Shown: piece after piece, positions 21,750 through 35,315 of the stretch
How the letters are laid out: every line of letters starts with the position of its first letter
Numbering within the stretch: the stretch's first letter is position 1
The notes under the pieces: generated by a model
Told to the model about the DNA's origin: nothing
The model's database searches: none
Seen by the model: only the letters and a program-made list of their open reading frames with translations
DNA from: Macrotrachela quadricornifera
Taxonomy: Eukaryota > Rotifera > Eurotatoria > Philodinida > Philodinidae
Direction of reading: 5' to 3'
NCBI GenBank assembly: GCA_022393335.1
Contig: JAJEKB010021088.1
Location: forward strand, 885,902-949,901
DNA: 64,000 bases
Translations under genes and position numbers: made by a program

Positions 21750-24700
21750 ATGACACAACGATACATCAATAATATGCAATCCTCTGGTAGACATATATGT
21801 ACACATTATATTACAGAAACATTAATTAAAGAAAAAACAACATCCCAAACAAAATGGATTGATCCAAAACATTCAAAATCAAACAAAAATGAATTTGAAT
21901 GTATGTTAGATCATTTAGCTCATAAATTACAATATAAATCTAAACGTACAATACATTATATCAATAAAATGAATACAACTATTGATCAATTAAATAATAT
22001 TTCTTCTCCTAGATTGACTGATATATCTTCTCATGAATTATATATAACTATTCGAAATATAATTCGAGATATTTTACTTGAATGGAATTCTTCTTATAAA
22101 TTAAATGAAGAAGAAACAAATTTTTTACATAATTCTATTCAATTTTTTAATCATCTTATTAATACTATTAATGATATAACAAAACTTACATCATGGTTAC
22201 TTGATTCATCATTTATTGATTCTATAGCAAAATGTATGAATAATATTGATGAAATACTTTCTTTTGATAGAACAAAAGAAAATTTTAAACAACTTTCACG
22301 TCTTTTGGATATGTTTAGTACATATTATGAAAGATTATCTTCAAAATTACAAATAGAAAATAAATTAAATCGATTATTTGAAGGAATAATGGATTGTTTA
22401 ATGTCATTAAATTATGATCGTGCATTTAGAAAATTAAAACCTAATGCTTCATCAATGACAATTGAACAAAAATTTTTTCTTATTAAATGTCCTTTTTTTC
22501 TTACGACTTATCATGGTAAGATGAAGAATTTTCTTTTTTTTTTGATTTTCTCTCTTTTTTTTGTAGATCCACAATCAAGTAACATTACGGAACGATTATT
22601 AGATACAATGATACCACGTTATGCCTCTATACTTGATAGACATATTCAATCGATAAATGAATGGAAATCTCCAATAATTCATGCTATTCATCATCTTTTA
22701 TTAACTGTTATTCATGCTGAAGGATATTATACATTATATGCTAATGGTCAACCATTACAATGGCTTATTGATCATATTATTCATATAATTAGTGAATCAT
22801 CTCTAACAAAAAAAGTTGATGAAAAATCAAGAACATCTGAAACATTATTAATTGATACATGTCTTCGTACATTTATTGCATTTGTTCATGAACCTGATTT
22901 ATTAGTACATATAAAACAACTTAAAATAGCATCAAAATTTCATGCATTAATATTATTACCATATGAATCAATTATAATTCAATCTTATGTTATGCTTTCT
23001 TATATATTAGAAGAAGATGATATTAAAGCATCAGAAAAAGAATCTGGTCGTTTACTTTCAAATATATTTGATTTATTAAAAAAAAAAATTAAAATACTTT
23101 CAAAAGGAAATCAAAATGAAAAAATTAATGAATATCATATTTCAATAATTGTTGAAGCTATTCAAGGTAATATATCGAATAATGCAGAATAAATTACTCG
23201 TCTATTATTCGCTTAATTTAAATACGTTTTTTATTAAAAGATAGCACTTGAAAAACACTAGGAGGATAATTTATTCTGCACTATCTGATATTTAAATTTA
23301 AAATTATATAATTTTTTGTTTTTTTTTTAAACTAAAGTTCTCGTTCAACATGATCAAATAAAAAGTGAAATAATAAAACAAAATGCATTATCTTTATTAC
23401 TTTATAGTTGTCAATATTTAAGTCATAGATTAAAACGTTTATTACTTGAATCTCTTGGTTCAATAACATTTGATAAAGAAGCAGCAAGAATATTACGTGA
23501 TAATACAAAATTTATTAATTCAATTGAAGATATGCAAAATATAGATGATGATGGAATAAAAAAAGCAGCTGAAAAAATTATTTGGAATCTTTTCACAGGT
23601 AAATTTGAAAAAAAAAAGTTTTGTTTCTTTTTTTTTGTGATATTTATATTATGTGTAGAATCGGAAAAAGTTGCAGAACGAGAAAAAAAAATTACTAAAG
23701 AAGATACTCCAACGAAGGAAAAAAAAGAAGATGATAAATCTAAAAAAGAAGAATTTCAATATAATTTTATGATTTCCTATTGTCATGCAGATAAAGAACT
23801 TGTTTATAGAATTCATAAATTTCTTTCTGGTCATGGTTTTAAAATTTGGTTTGATCGTGATAATATGTATGGACCAGGTAAAATTTAAAAAAAAATTTTT
23901 TTTTTTTTCTCTAGTTTATTTTAAATAATTAATTATTAGCAATGCAAGCTATGGCTGATGCTGTAGAAAATTCTGAATTTATTATGTTATGTATGTCTGA
24001 TTCTTATAAACGTAGTGTTTATTGTCAAGCTGAAGCTGAATATGCATTTCGTTGTAAAAAACGTTTAGTACCAGTTATTGTACGTCAAGGTTATCGAGCT
24101 GATGGTTGGTTAGGTTTATTATTGGGTAGTCGAATATATGTTGATTTTGGTCGATTAGATTTTAAAAAAGGTTGTGAATTAATTTTAAAAGAAGTAACAT
24201 TACAAAAAGAAAATTTAATTGATTCTGACACAATGACTGAACAACTTATAAATGAAATTCAATCAAATCCAATAAAACAAGCCGTATTTGAAGATACAGA
24301 ATTAATTAAAGCAACTGTTATTGAAACAATAGAAATATCAAGTTTACCATGGAAATATATAAAACGTAATACAGTTAAATCAACTTATCGTAAAATTTCA
24401 ATTGAAAAATGGACAAAAAAGGATGTATTAGATTTTTTATATGATTCAAATTTACATTATATGATGCCATTATGTGAATTTATGACAGGTTCAGCATTAA
24501 TTAAACTTTTTCAAATGTGTCAAACAAAACCAAATAGTTTTTATACTCAATTAAATAATGAATTAATATCACGTTTTAATGGTTTACATTTACCTATTGG
24601 AATTTTTACACAATTTCTTACGAATATGGATCAATTAATTAATTCATCATCATCTTCACAAACTATAGAACAAAAAAAACATCAATCTGAATCTGTTTCA

Positions 24701-25099
24701 TTAGCACAATCATCAATATTACCACCACCTGCAGTTATTGTTAAACGTGATAAAAATACATTTACATCTACTTCATTATTAGAACCATCCACTCAATCAT
24801 CATCAATTCAACAAAGTTCTGTATTACCTTCACAGCAAATTGTACCACCCTCACTCGCAGCAACGAAAACAGCATATAATGTACACATTACTGAACAAAC
24901 TGCTTATCCAGCAGATTCGATTATTCAACCGTCTCCAAATTCATTACCTATTTATTCACAACAAACTGAACTTTATAAACCTGAATTAACTTTTATTGAC
25001 GAGCAAACTCGTCAGAATCCACAGATTAATTCTATTCCATATCGAAGAACATCATATATTCATGATGCTCAATCAATACAAAAGTTAATTTATCCATAA
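21750..25099 (+). CDS. TIR-domain protein with helical ARM-like N-terminus and SAM-like C-terminal domain
   Basis: Five exons: 21750-22515, 22567-23166, 23338-23598, 23659-23877 and 23940-25099. All introns are GT-AG and in phase 1; about 1,001 aa. Residues 1-540 are helical and resemble ARM/HEAT-type repeats (for example SLLLYSCQYLSHRLKRLLLE). A charged linker (about 545-575) leads to a TIR domain (about 576-705) with FMISYCHADKELV, the FKIWFDRDNM loop and YCQAEAEYAF, whose Glu residues (about 647/649) lie where SARM1-type NAD hydrolases have the catalytic Glu. A SAM-like helical domain follows (about 770-850), then a Ser/Gln/Pro-rich tail. SARM1 has ARM-SAM-SAM-TIR, so the order differs here. 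A role in innate signalling or NAD cleavage is inferred. Two introns are multiples of three and stop-free, so unspliced reading would insert hydrophobic junk. Confidence 0.8.
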
Positions 25100-25289
25100 T
25101 ATAAACTAAAAATAAACAAAATATGTAAATAGAAATATCTATTATTTTTATTTCAGCTTTAAAAATATAATAATGTTTTTTACTTAATGGTAAAGTAAAA
25201 TAAGAATTTCGAGTTTTCATTATGTAAATAAGTGCGATAGTAAAGTTTTTATTTTGACTTAAAGAGAAAATGAAATCTTCAGTATATCT

Positions 25290-25785
25290 ATTCATTATAT
25301 CTATAATTTCCTCATTACCAATAGCATGCATAAGAATAGGACCATTTGATTTGAAGAATATACAAAATGAATTTTTTCGATTCAAATTTACTTCGAAGAA
25401 TAATAGTTGTTGCTGATTGAACTTCACTAATCCAGCTTGCATTTGTTGACTCGTGATCAATCTGCCTATGGTAAATCCACGTTTCATCATCTGTTATAAT
25501 ATCACATAATCAATCGTCAGGAACCGTTACGAAATTTCGTCAAATTTTCACAACAAAATTTAGTGCGTATTTGCTCTTTTTCATGTGTGGGTTCGGAAAC
25601 CAGACGACCACATTAAGGGTTATCATTGACATCTTCTCTTCCTTCACGGAAACGCTTTGTTCGCTCTGCAACTGTTGGATATGATGGAGCCTAAGATTCC
25701 AAAACTGTTGTAAGTTCTTCGTAAATTACCTTTGGATTTATCTCCAAAATAGTTCGAATTAAAGTTTACTGAAAAAAATATTGTA
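25290..25785 (-). pseudogene. Mariner transposase relic
   Basis: On the minus strand the translation, broken by stops and frameshifts, matches the plan of mariner transposases: TLIRTILEINPKVIYEEL, then ERTKRFREGREDVNDNP, then ITDDETWIYH followed by RSKFESKKFILYI. DETW-type sequence carries the first catalytic Asp of the DDE/D triad. There are several in-frame stops and a deletion before DDETW, so it is dead. It directly follows the 3' end of the TIR gene on the opposite strand. Confidence 0.75.
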
Positions 25786-27587
25786 AATAAACCACATTAA
25801 ACGCTATAAGAAGGTTAGAAATACTATAATACAAAATTATTTATGCTAGTAATTAAGGAACAAAGGCAGGTTCGTCCACAAATCGTTCATAAATGAAAAT
25901 CATATCGCAAACTAATTCTACCTTAAAATTTATCCTTCTCCTTTAATACTAAACTAGCCTTGGTCGATATAGACGATTTTGCTGAACACTTCATAATGTA
26001 TTCAATGAAATAGATCATCAGCCCCATCACACTGCATTTCTCCGATATTTACAACATTATATGCAGTGCCTTCGATTGTCACTTTATTCTAACTAAAAGT
26101 TGTCATTATTTCAGTATAGGTAGAGTTCATTCAGACCTACAAAATCGTATTAATATATATAGAAAAATATAGTGTGTTCGATTTTAAAGTCCACATTGTC
26201 CATATATAGTAAACAATGCATGGGCAATTCTATCGAATCTCTGATTTTGATGAAATTTTCAGCATTTGTAGAGCTCTTAGTTTTGAACTTTTTAAACAAT
26301 TTTTGTCAAATTTCTCCATGAAAATTAGGTAAAAATTTAAATCCAAGGGCATCGAACTAGGCTAAATGCGATGAAAGTTTCAAGCAATCGGTGCACTGGT
26401 ACTCATAATTTTTTGAAAAAGCCGAATTGCTTGAGTTATTGATATAGTACAAATGATAGATCTTCACTTGCCCTACAACTCTACTTATTCAGATTTTTCA
26501 TCGTTTTTGACAGGGCTGAAAGAAAAGATAGTGCTTATCACATATATTCTCTACAATTGTTCTGAAGACAAATCCTATAGTTTTTGTAGATGATTACTTA
26601 GAATTTCAATGAAACTTATAGATCTTGTAGAGCTCTTAAAGTTGACTATATTGACGAGAAAAACTTTGTACTTTCATACTATTATCAATGTGAATTAATC
26701 ATGATCTTATCTTTTGATCAAAATATTGTTTTATATGATATATGAATTTCAACATTAATGAAATAATTTTATTAGAAACAAGGTAAAAAACATTCTCTAG
26801 ATACTTTTTCTTTTCCATAAATCTCACATTCAAGCCATGACGGCTGCAAAAATCGTAGTATGAATACAGAAAAAATATTCCAAGTTGAATAATTAGCCTA
26901 TCTTATAAAGATAATACACAAGGTACACAGATCACAAATTAAATATGATCATTCAAAATTTTTTAAGAAATCTTCTAGATGAAGTACTTATGGATATTCT
27001 TTGTTTGGTATAAAGTCTGAGATCATATTCTCATATTCCGTTAGGTAACAAGATAATTTTTGAAGCAGAAGAAGAAGCAAGATTTTTCAGTCTGCATATT
27101 AATGAAGGAAGAATTGATAAAATAATTCATCGAACAGGACTAGGCCTTGCAGGTTGGGTACGTATAAAAATTATCTATTGCCATTTGATTTAGAATGAAC
27201 AAATACGTTTTTTTTTGCCCCAAAATCTCTACTTTTACAAACATAATATCATTTTAGTAGAGAATCAAAGTAACATTCAGCATGTCCGGCAGCATGAAAC
27301 CAAATGTAATAAAAACTTTCTTTTTTTAAAAATGATTTATTGACCATTCTACGAAGCATGCTTCGAGAGAGCTACAATTTTCAAAGAACAACAAACATAT
27401 TCTTCAAAAAGTCAAAGGTGAAATGATTCATAAAAAATTTACCTTGACAACTTTGAAAAGTGAAAGACGGACAATAAGCAAATATTAAAGAAAAAAATAC
27501 AAAGAAAGCATTTTTTTAATCACATCTTATTGTATTAGCAAAAAGAAGTTCGAAGAAAATTCATAGCCTATTGAATAAAGTTTGGTT
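25786..27587. other. Intergenic DNA with possible relics
   Basis: No complete gene. A TTGTAGAGCTCTTA phrase occurs twice (near 26269 and 26622), suggesting an old duplicated repeat. A candidate exon is listed separately at 27046-27158. Confidence 0.4.
27046..27158 (+). other. Possible orphan coding exon
   Basis: Between a TTAG acceptor and a GTACGT donor the frame reads NKIIFEAEEEARFFSLHINE and onward to RTGLGLAGW with no stop. It looks coding but has no partner exon nearby. It may be a gene relic. Confidence 0.3.
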
Positions 27588-30500
27588 TCAACCGTTAAAT
27601 TTGCAACATTGACATGAATTATACAATGTATTTATCTTTTTTCTACTTCGGTCGACATAAAAAATATCCATTTGATTGTCTTTGTTTAAGTCTAGAATAG
27701 CGACAAATACAACGTTCGGATAACTTTCGATTGGAATTCCAATCGGTGATGTGAAGGTGCCATTATGGGAATTGATGAGCAAGGATATAGTGCCTCTGTC
27801 TCCATTCAGGACAACAAGGTCGATTTTATCATCATTATTTAAGTCACCAGTAGCGAGCGATTCATGAAGTCCCGCAGGTTCGCTCAAAAATGTTTGTCGT
27901 GCTTTAAAAGTACCATCTCCATTCCCAAACAGAATATCTACATTGAAGATTTTAGTATTAAGAACAGCAATATCTAATAAACCATCTTTATTCAAATCAT
28001 TCACAACTACTGAACGTGGATAACCGTCAACTGTGGTCAAAAAGTTTCCTCCTCTTTGAAAAGTTCCGTTACCATTACCAAGGTAAACGACAATATCGTT
28101 AAAACTCAGAGCAACAATAAGATCTTGCTGATTGTCATTGTTCAAATCTTCAACAGCTATCGCATATGTATACACATCAGTTTCATTTGAAAAGGCTATG
28201 GTCCGATGAAAATTTCCATCACCATTACCAAGTAATAGATTCAATTGGTCAGAATTTCTACCAACTAGATCTAATCGACCATCATTATTGAAATCAGCCA
28301 CAACAATCGGAATTCCCATGCTGTTTCTTCCGATCTGAGTTGTCCTATTTGCACTAAAAGTTCCATCACCATTTCCGAAATATATATTAATATAACCATT
28401 CGCCACGATCGCATCCAACAGCATATCATTATTAAAATCACCAGCAAGAACCGCACACTTAATACTAAATAAAGCAAAATTTTATCATTTAAACTTTTTG
28501 AAAAATTCGAAAGAAATGATCAATACAAATCAGAGATATTCGTTCTAATGTGTCACAATCGAAGAAACTTTCAAGCATGAAGAATACCTCTCTTAGAACT
28601 TTTTGAGAAATAAACAAAATTCTGCTTTGAATTTAAATGTGTTCGTTTCAAAATCATCTCTCTTCGAATCCAATATATTTTATTTGAATCAGGTTCTATA
28701 GGATAAGGCACAAGGTCAAACGGTTCTCTCTGTATTCTGCATGAAAAACTAACTCAGGATACAAATCATCGAAATTGTCATTCAATCATTAGGAAAATCT
28801 AAAAATAACTATTCAACACCTACCCTACAGATTCATTTATTGATAATACTGGTTGTGCTTGAAAACTACCATTATCATCGCCAAGCATCACATATAGATA
28901 TAAAGTAAGTCCATTTCTTGAGGACGACAGAACAACAAAATCTACGTTATTATCGTTATTAAAATCACCAATATCCACCGACTCGATCTGATTAGAATCA
29001 TTTAGGTAGATGGATATTGTTTTAAATGTTATTGGACAAAGAGATTCTAAGAGAAAAAAAGGAAACAATTACTGATCTTCACCATTCGAGAGATCTTTTT
29101 CATTGTTTGTTAGCAGTGAGAATTGATTGATTGATTGATTTATTTCATTAATAGAATTCAGTCAAAACTAAATTCATCATATACGAACCTGTTGAAGGTA
29201 ACATTGATATTGTTGAAAGAATATTCTTGCTTGTCGGATATGTGCTGGTTCCTTGAATAATAAATGAAAGAAAACAAATTTTTAAATATTAATCAGTAAT
29301 AGATAGAATGTTTTAGGTTTAAAGGGATGATCTATACAAAGAGATTCCATACTTTCTAAGATTAAATAGATATCGAACATACTTGTTTGTGAAACATCAT
29401 TTGACTGTTTTTGAATAAAATAAATTAATGGAAATAGAATGAATGTTGCTACAATGATCAATAGTATTAAACTAAAGATGCAATAAATTAATGATGAAAA
29501 AAAAGAAGTTGAGCTAGAAAAAGAATTCATTCGATGAATATTATAATTAAAATCAAATAAATATACCGATTTGTCACAATTGTTGATGTTGATTGCGATT
29601 GATTAATTGTATTATTTTCTGTTTCAATAATAAATACTGGTTGAATGGAATTTGTTTTTCTCTTTCGACGTTGATGAATATGAAAGAGAAGAGAAATTAT
29701 TCTTGGACATATCCATTTTAGAATAATAGACAGGCCCGTATATATACCAAGAAGATATGTTATTGTGTAAAGAGGATCAATATGTTCAATGTACTTATAT
29801 GAACATTCTATTGGTGCACATCGATCAAAATATGACGAATAATTCCTTATTGTTAACCATCGTTCAATAAATAAATCATCGACAAGATCTAACACAGTCA
29901 TATTTGGTGCAAATCGACTTATCGTTGCGTTTAAAGCTAGTCGATCATTATTCATATCAATAGTCTTGGACATTTCGTGTATTAATTGAATACATGATAA
30001 ATCATAGAAACATTCAAGAGTTGAAGAAAGAAATGATTCAACTGGTGTACATCCCATTTTAAAACCTTTTATTGATACAGATTCGGATGAGTTCTCGATA
30101 AAAGTACCTGGAATTACACAAGTTTCATTTAATCCACATAAACAATTATTCTCATAGATCATTGATTGAGTATGAGGATAGGAATATCCATTATTGTGCC
30201 AAGGATTGATATACTCAAAATTAGTTCCATATGCTGATACAATTGCATGTCCACTACTTATAGATCGAACTAGAAATAAAGTACGATTAAGCGTATCATG
30301 AGCATTTGATTTACACGTCTCAATCATTGAATTGATACGAATTTCAAATAAATCTTTTCTTAATAATTCTTTTGTTATTAAAAGTGAAGAAAGAGATTGA
30401 TGAATTGATGAATTAGATGATTGCAATGAAAGTTGACATAATCCACTAAGAAATTGTAAATGAGCAGAAAGAAAACGGCGATAATCTTTTTGATTATAAT

Positions 30501-33500
30501 TAGATAGATTGTTAAACAGATTTGATGTTACATTTATTCTCCATGAATCCGAAACAAAGCCACTCGAACAAACCTAGAATTCAATATTTTTATTTTAAAA
30601 ATCTCTTCTCACAAAGATATTATTAGAAGTTATTTTCTTACTTGATGAAAAATAACTTTAATTTCAATAAAATGATTATATGTTGATGAGATTAATGAAC
30701 AAGGACATTGAAGTGTCTCATAATAATTATTCATGAGATCATTGTAAGTATCATAAGATGGATTAAGAAAAGCTTTTGTTAAAGTTCGTGCTTGAATTAC
30801 TGTATAGAAAGATAGAATTAGAAGAATCAATATTAGAAGAAAAATATAAAAACGAGTAGACCATTGACCAAGACGTTTCACTCGTGTTCGATCGATATTA
30901 CTTGAAAATGTTCGTGCAGGAAATATATTTAAATTGAATAATGTATCAGAGAAAACTCGAAATAGATTTCGAAATCTTTCTCTTAATCGAGTGAACAAAT
31001 TTCGATGAACTATAAACAAAAGTAATCTTTTGATATGTTTATATTCGTTTTACCTCGTTGCCTTTGATTTTTTCTTGATTGAAAGAATTTCATAATAAAT
31101 TGGACAAGTTGAGGTGTAATCAGTTTTAGTAGAAGGGTTAAACCAATAATGGTAGAAATTAATTTTATTAATGATTCAATAAAACTACTTGGATGTTCTC
31201 TAACAGAATAATTACATGAATTTGGTGAACATTTTTTATAATAGTCATCATATGAAACTGATGAATTCCATTCTTCAATAATCATTTCTTTAAGTATGTT
31301 TGAGAATACAGTTTTCGGATTAAAACGAGACGATCTTTCATCAAATATCATTGGATGAATATTGATCTGGTCTTTTGGTCCCAGTAATGTTTTGAGTGAC
31401 TGATTTACATAATCTACTATGGTTGATAGACAAATGGAACTTTCATAGAAACATTCCAGTCTTGACAGAAGAACTGAGTCAATAGTATGGCATCCTTGAA
31501 CTACTCCATCTACCACATAACTTGTTTCTTGGACAGCAGTATATATCCCTATTTGAATAGAGAGTACACCAGGTGATTTCACAATCACTGGAACCTGACA
31601 TAGATCATTAGTTGCACAAACACAAATACCATATGACGAATACTCAGTATCCATGGCAGTGAAACGAAATCTGAACTAGAAAGAAGACAAAGAAAAGAAG
31701 CATCGAATTATTATAGAAAATCAGCGAAGGAAGACATACTTGCTGTGCATTTTGAGTTCTATTTGTTAAAGTGTTATTAACGACGATTAATTGTGTGTAA
31801 TCTAATATTGTTAAAGGTTGATCAACTCGAATGAACATACGTATTGTATCAATCAGAAGATTAAACCTGATTGGAATTGATTGGATAAATTGAGTGATAG
31901 TTGTATTTAACTGCATATTGAAATCATTCTCAAGAAGAACATGTGAACTGACCATAGTTCGTGTAAGAAATTGATGAACACTATCATTAGCTGTCTGATT
32001 AGCTAAATTACAGAGATTTGACAAAAGTCCAAAGTATCGAGGAGCTACACCTAACCATGCTTTCCGGTCAAAGTTCACCTGATTAAGCAAGAGTATTGTC
32101 ATCCATGAATCACTAAGTAAATCACTGGAGCAGATTTGATGAAATCTAGGTGATAATGAAACAAATTGATCATACGTCATTGTCATCGTAGAACAAGGAC
32201 ATTGGAGTGTATTTGGATATAGCTCTTGCAAGTTTTTGTATTCCATTAATGATGGATTAACAACTCTTTTTAAAACATCTTCAGTTTTCAGCCAAGTAAA
32301 TACAACAAATATCATAGTAGAAACTACAATTAACAAAATAAATATATTTACAGATCAATTTTCGTTCTATTTCATAAAATAAAAAACGCGACGATGATTT
32401 AAAACAATCGAAAGAACATTTTTAAGTACTGCGGTATGCAAAAACTACTTTTTCTAATATAAACTTGATCATATCTCGAAACTGAATAGTCATGAGCACG
32501 AATATTTTTATGTTTAGATGGAATATTTTCCTGATGCACATTATACGATGAAAATTTGAAAAGGAAGGCCTACTTGCGAGTAAAAGAAAAAAGACGCGCG
32601 TCATGATACGCTGTTGCCGAATACCATCTTCTGTTTGATTAACTATTGATTTGAAAATATTTAACTGTGTTAACCATCGAGTTAGTTTTCGAGTAGCGGT
32701 TGAACAACATTCTAGAAAATAAAAATATCATGCAATTAAAATACGACTACTCTTATTCTGAATAATGCACATACTTAATTTAACATTGATATTGATTGAT
32801 CGGTGTTTGACTTTCGAGACGATATTGACTAATAATGGTGCAATTAATCGAAGTATGCAGGTTAAGCTACCATAAAGACTGAGTAAAAGACTGATAGCTT
32901 CAGAAAAATTAGTCCGATCCGTTCTAGAATATGTACAAAATGAAGGAGCACATTCATGAAGATAATTGATATAGTTGATTGATGTTGACCATTCTTCAAT
33001 AAATAGATTAGCAAGACTTTCATTCAAACGAATATTTTGCCGATTTGAAGATGAAAGAGAATTGATTGATTTGAAATTTGTCTAAAAATAAAGATTTGTT
33101 CTTGTATATGACAAATTAAAAAACAAATACCTTGTTGAGATCTGGAAAGTAATTCGCCAACATTTGAAGACATTTAACATTGTACAAACAATCAAGTGTA
33201 CTTGCGAGAACAGCATCAAGTGGAGTACATCCTCCATAAAATCCGTCAACCATTTCAGAAGCAATAGGATAATAAGGACGACTACCAGGATTTATAGGCC
33301 AATAGTAACGTTTATCAGTACATTCTTCAAGTGTCAGTGCATAGAAGGCAGCTGGAGCGAATGAACTCTTGTGTGCGCAGCTTATCCCTCGGAGATCATT
33401 GATTGTAAGAGGGTTGGGATTCACATAATATGTCGACTCCACATTTATTTCGTTATTATGACCCGGATAGTTATTTACTTCAATCATCGCATTGGTATTA

Positions 33501-35026
33501 AGAGCAGAAACTAATGTGTTTGACCGAAACATTACTTCAATGAGTTTGACGAGCGAAGTCACTTGAATAGATGCTGATATTTTGACGAACTCAATAGTTG
33601 CAAACGCTTGAGATTGAACTTCTTCTTTTCGAAGAAGAAGAGTACTAACAAAATGATCATTGTCAATATTGGACAACGATTGTGAAACCGTGGTTTTTGA
33701 TACCGAACAAAGAGCAGATAGGAGTTCAAACTAATATTAAACAAAAAAAGCATACATAATCATTCTTTTCACTTTGTACATATCTTTCGATGAGAATATC
33801 AATAACAAAGATTTTCAAAATCAGAATTTCGTTTTAATGAGAAAACAGTGATGAATAGATATTCCATTTGAATTTAATGGATCAATTTTGGTTGATTATG
33901 CTCGAAATTTTTACTGACAAACTCAGTCCAATCCAAAAGGTCTTCTAGGTTCAAGTATAAACTAATACATTCAAACTGATGAATCGTACTGCAACTAGTG
34001 TCTACAAGCGTATTAAAAGGTAGCTTACTAACTCAGCCTTTAATGTCAGCAATATAGATAGAGAAAAACTTTTGTCGTCATTTTCTCGGATAGTATATAT
34101 GACAAATCCATAATAATAATGGAATGAATTTACCAAAATTTTAGCATGTTCACAAAACTAGTCCATGGGTCTAGGGACTATATAAAAAATAGTATTTTTT
34201 GTTTTAGGTTAAATATATTCCTAAAATAAAATAATTACTCACCTGAGATTTCGCTGTCTTCCGAAAATCCGTCACTAAGAATGCGCTTGCTTGTGGATGA
34301 TAGAGTGCTTCAATCCATTGTCTACTGACAAAAACACTTGAACATACTGGATGATATGAGAGAGTAATATTGACAAAGGATTGATGAGGAAAAGTAATTG
34401 TTGAGCACGGACATGATAGTGTTTCACCATGTTCAAGATAAAGTTGCTCGAATAGAATTGGAGTGATATTTGAAGCAGTAATTGTTTGTGTTTGTGGACT
34501 TAACAATACGATGACGAAAAGAATGTAAAGGGATACTAGAAACGAATAAAATAATTAAAAAAAAGTTAGTGTATTCTATGAAGTGAGGATGAAGAAGCCT
34601 TTGTCAAAAGCAGAGAAATGATTGTGATTACAGTCGTTTGTTATGAGAAAATTATTCATTAGAGATGTGCTAAATCATACTTATTTAGCTCTAATTTTAT
34701 CATTTTAATAACTTTTTCCAGTGCTTTTATTATTTTTGGTCACTGATATCGATAAATAGTATCTGTCGTGGTTATCTCCTTTGAATTTAATTGCGATTAA
34801 TCTAGTTTTCAAGATAACTCGTCTAAAACCTTTAAGAGTTCAGCTATATCGACTTACTTGAAAGAAAAATGACATAAAGCCAAGTGGCATATTGTTGTTG
34901 TCTGACCGTAGTTGACGGTTCTCTTGGCTCATCAGTGTCATCATCATAATCATTCTCGTCCGGTATAAACAGGTTATAATTTTTTATTTGCTCGCGACAC
35001 CAACAAATGAAAGTTCTAGCGCTCAT
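27588..35026 (-). CDS. Large multi-pass membrane protein: three CPCS-type ectodomain modules plus FG-GAP/VCBS propeller
   Basis: I join 13 exons with compatible phases: 35026-34858, 34535-34243, 33730-33131, 33081-32775, 32711-32574, 32323-31740, 31675-31054, 31009-30642, 30573-29567, 29513-29383, 29251-29189, 29046-28824 and 28464-27588, giving about 1,793 aa. A short cytosolic N-terminus leads into a membrane helix. Three homologous modules (about residues 70-410, 515-865 and 980-1300) then follow, each after a membrane helix and closed by another. Each starts TL-x-CPCS (ETLSCPCS, NTLQCPCS, ETLQCPCS), continues with H-x-V/I-CSS, a G-C-x-P/I box before L.C.Y...C, and ends with a EEW..S.NY.YY..C.P..C.Y-like box. 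After a seventh helix (about 1370-1395) come FG-GAP/VCBS repeats (about 1430-1793, DFNNDGRLDLV and GNGDGTF motifs), which in integrin alpha chains form a calcium-binding beta-propeller. It is probably a surface adhesion or recognition receptor. The ectodomain has no name I know; I recall it only as a bdelloid-expanded family. Confidence 0.75.
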
Positions 35027-35129
35027 TATATTTGTTTCTATTTATGAATTCCTTATTATGTACTTTCAATATTTGTGATTATAATGTTTGTTATAATAAC
35101 TTGCTTCTTTGGTTTTTCTTGGAATTCAG

Positions 35130-35315
35130 ATCACAAACAGTCGAATACGTACAATTTCACCTTGGAACGACACTATAGACCTAAAAATCATGCCAAAATA
35201 TGAACAATGGGATAAGTTAGTAAAATTCTTAGAAAGTAGTTATTCATCTAGTCAAAAAACAGATCATCCGTTTGCACTTATTTACAATTCAACCGCAAGT
35301 ACGAGGAATATATGA
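35130..35315 (+). other. Short coding-like segment, unrecognised
   Basis: After a TTCAG acceptor the frame reads ITNSRIRTISPWNDTIDLK and onward for about 61 residues to a stop. Composition looks like protein, but no domain, start codon or partner exon is seen. It lies just upstream of the divergent receptor gene and may be a gene relic. Confidence 0.3.
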
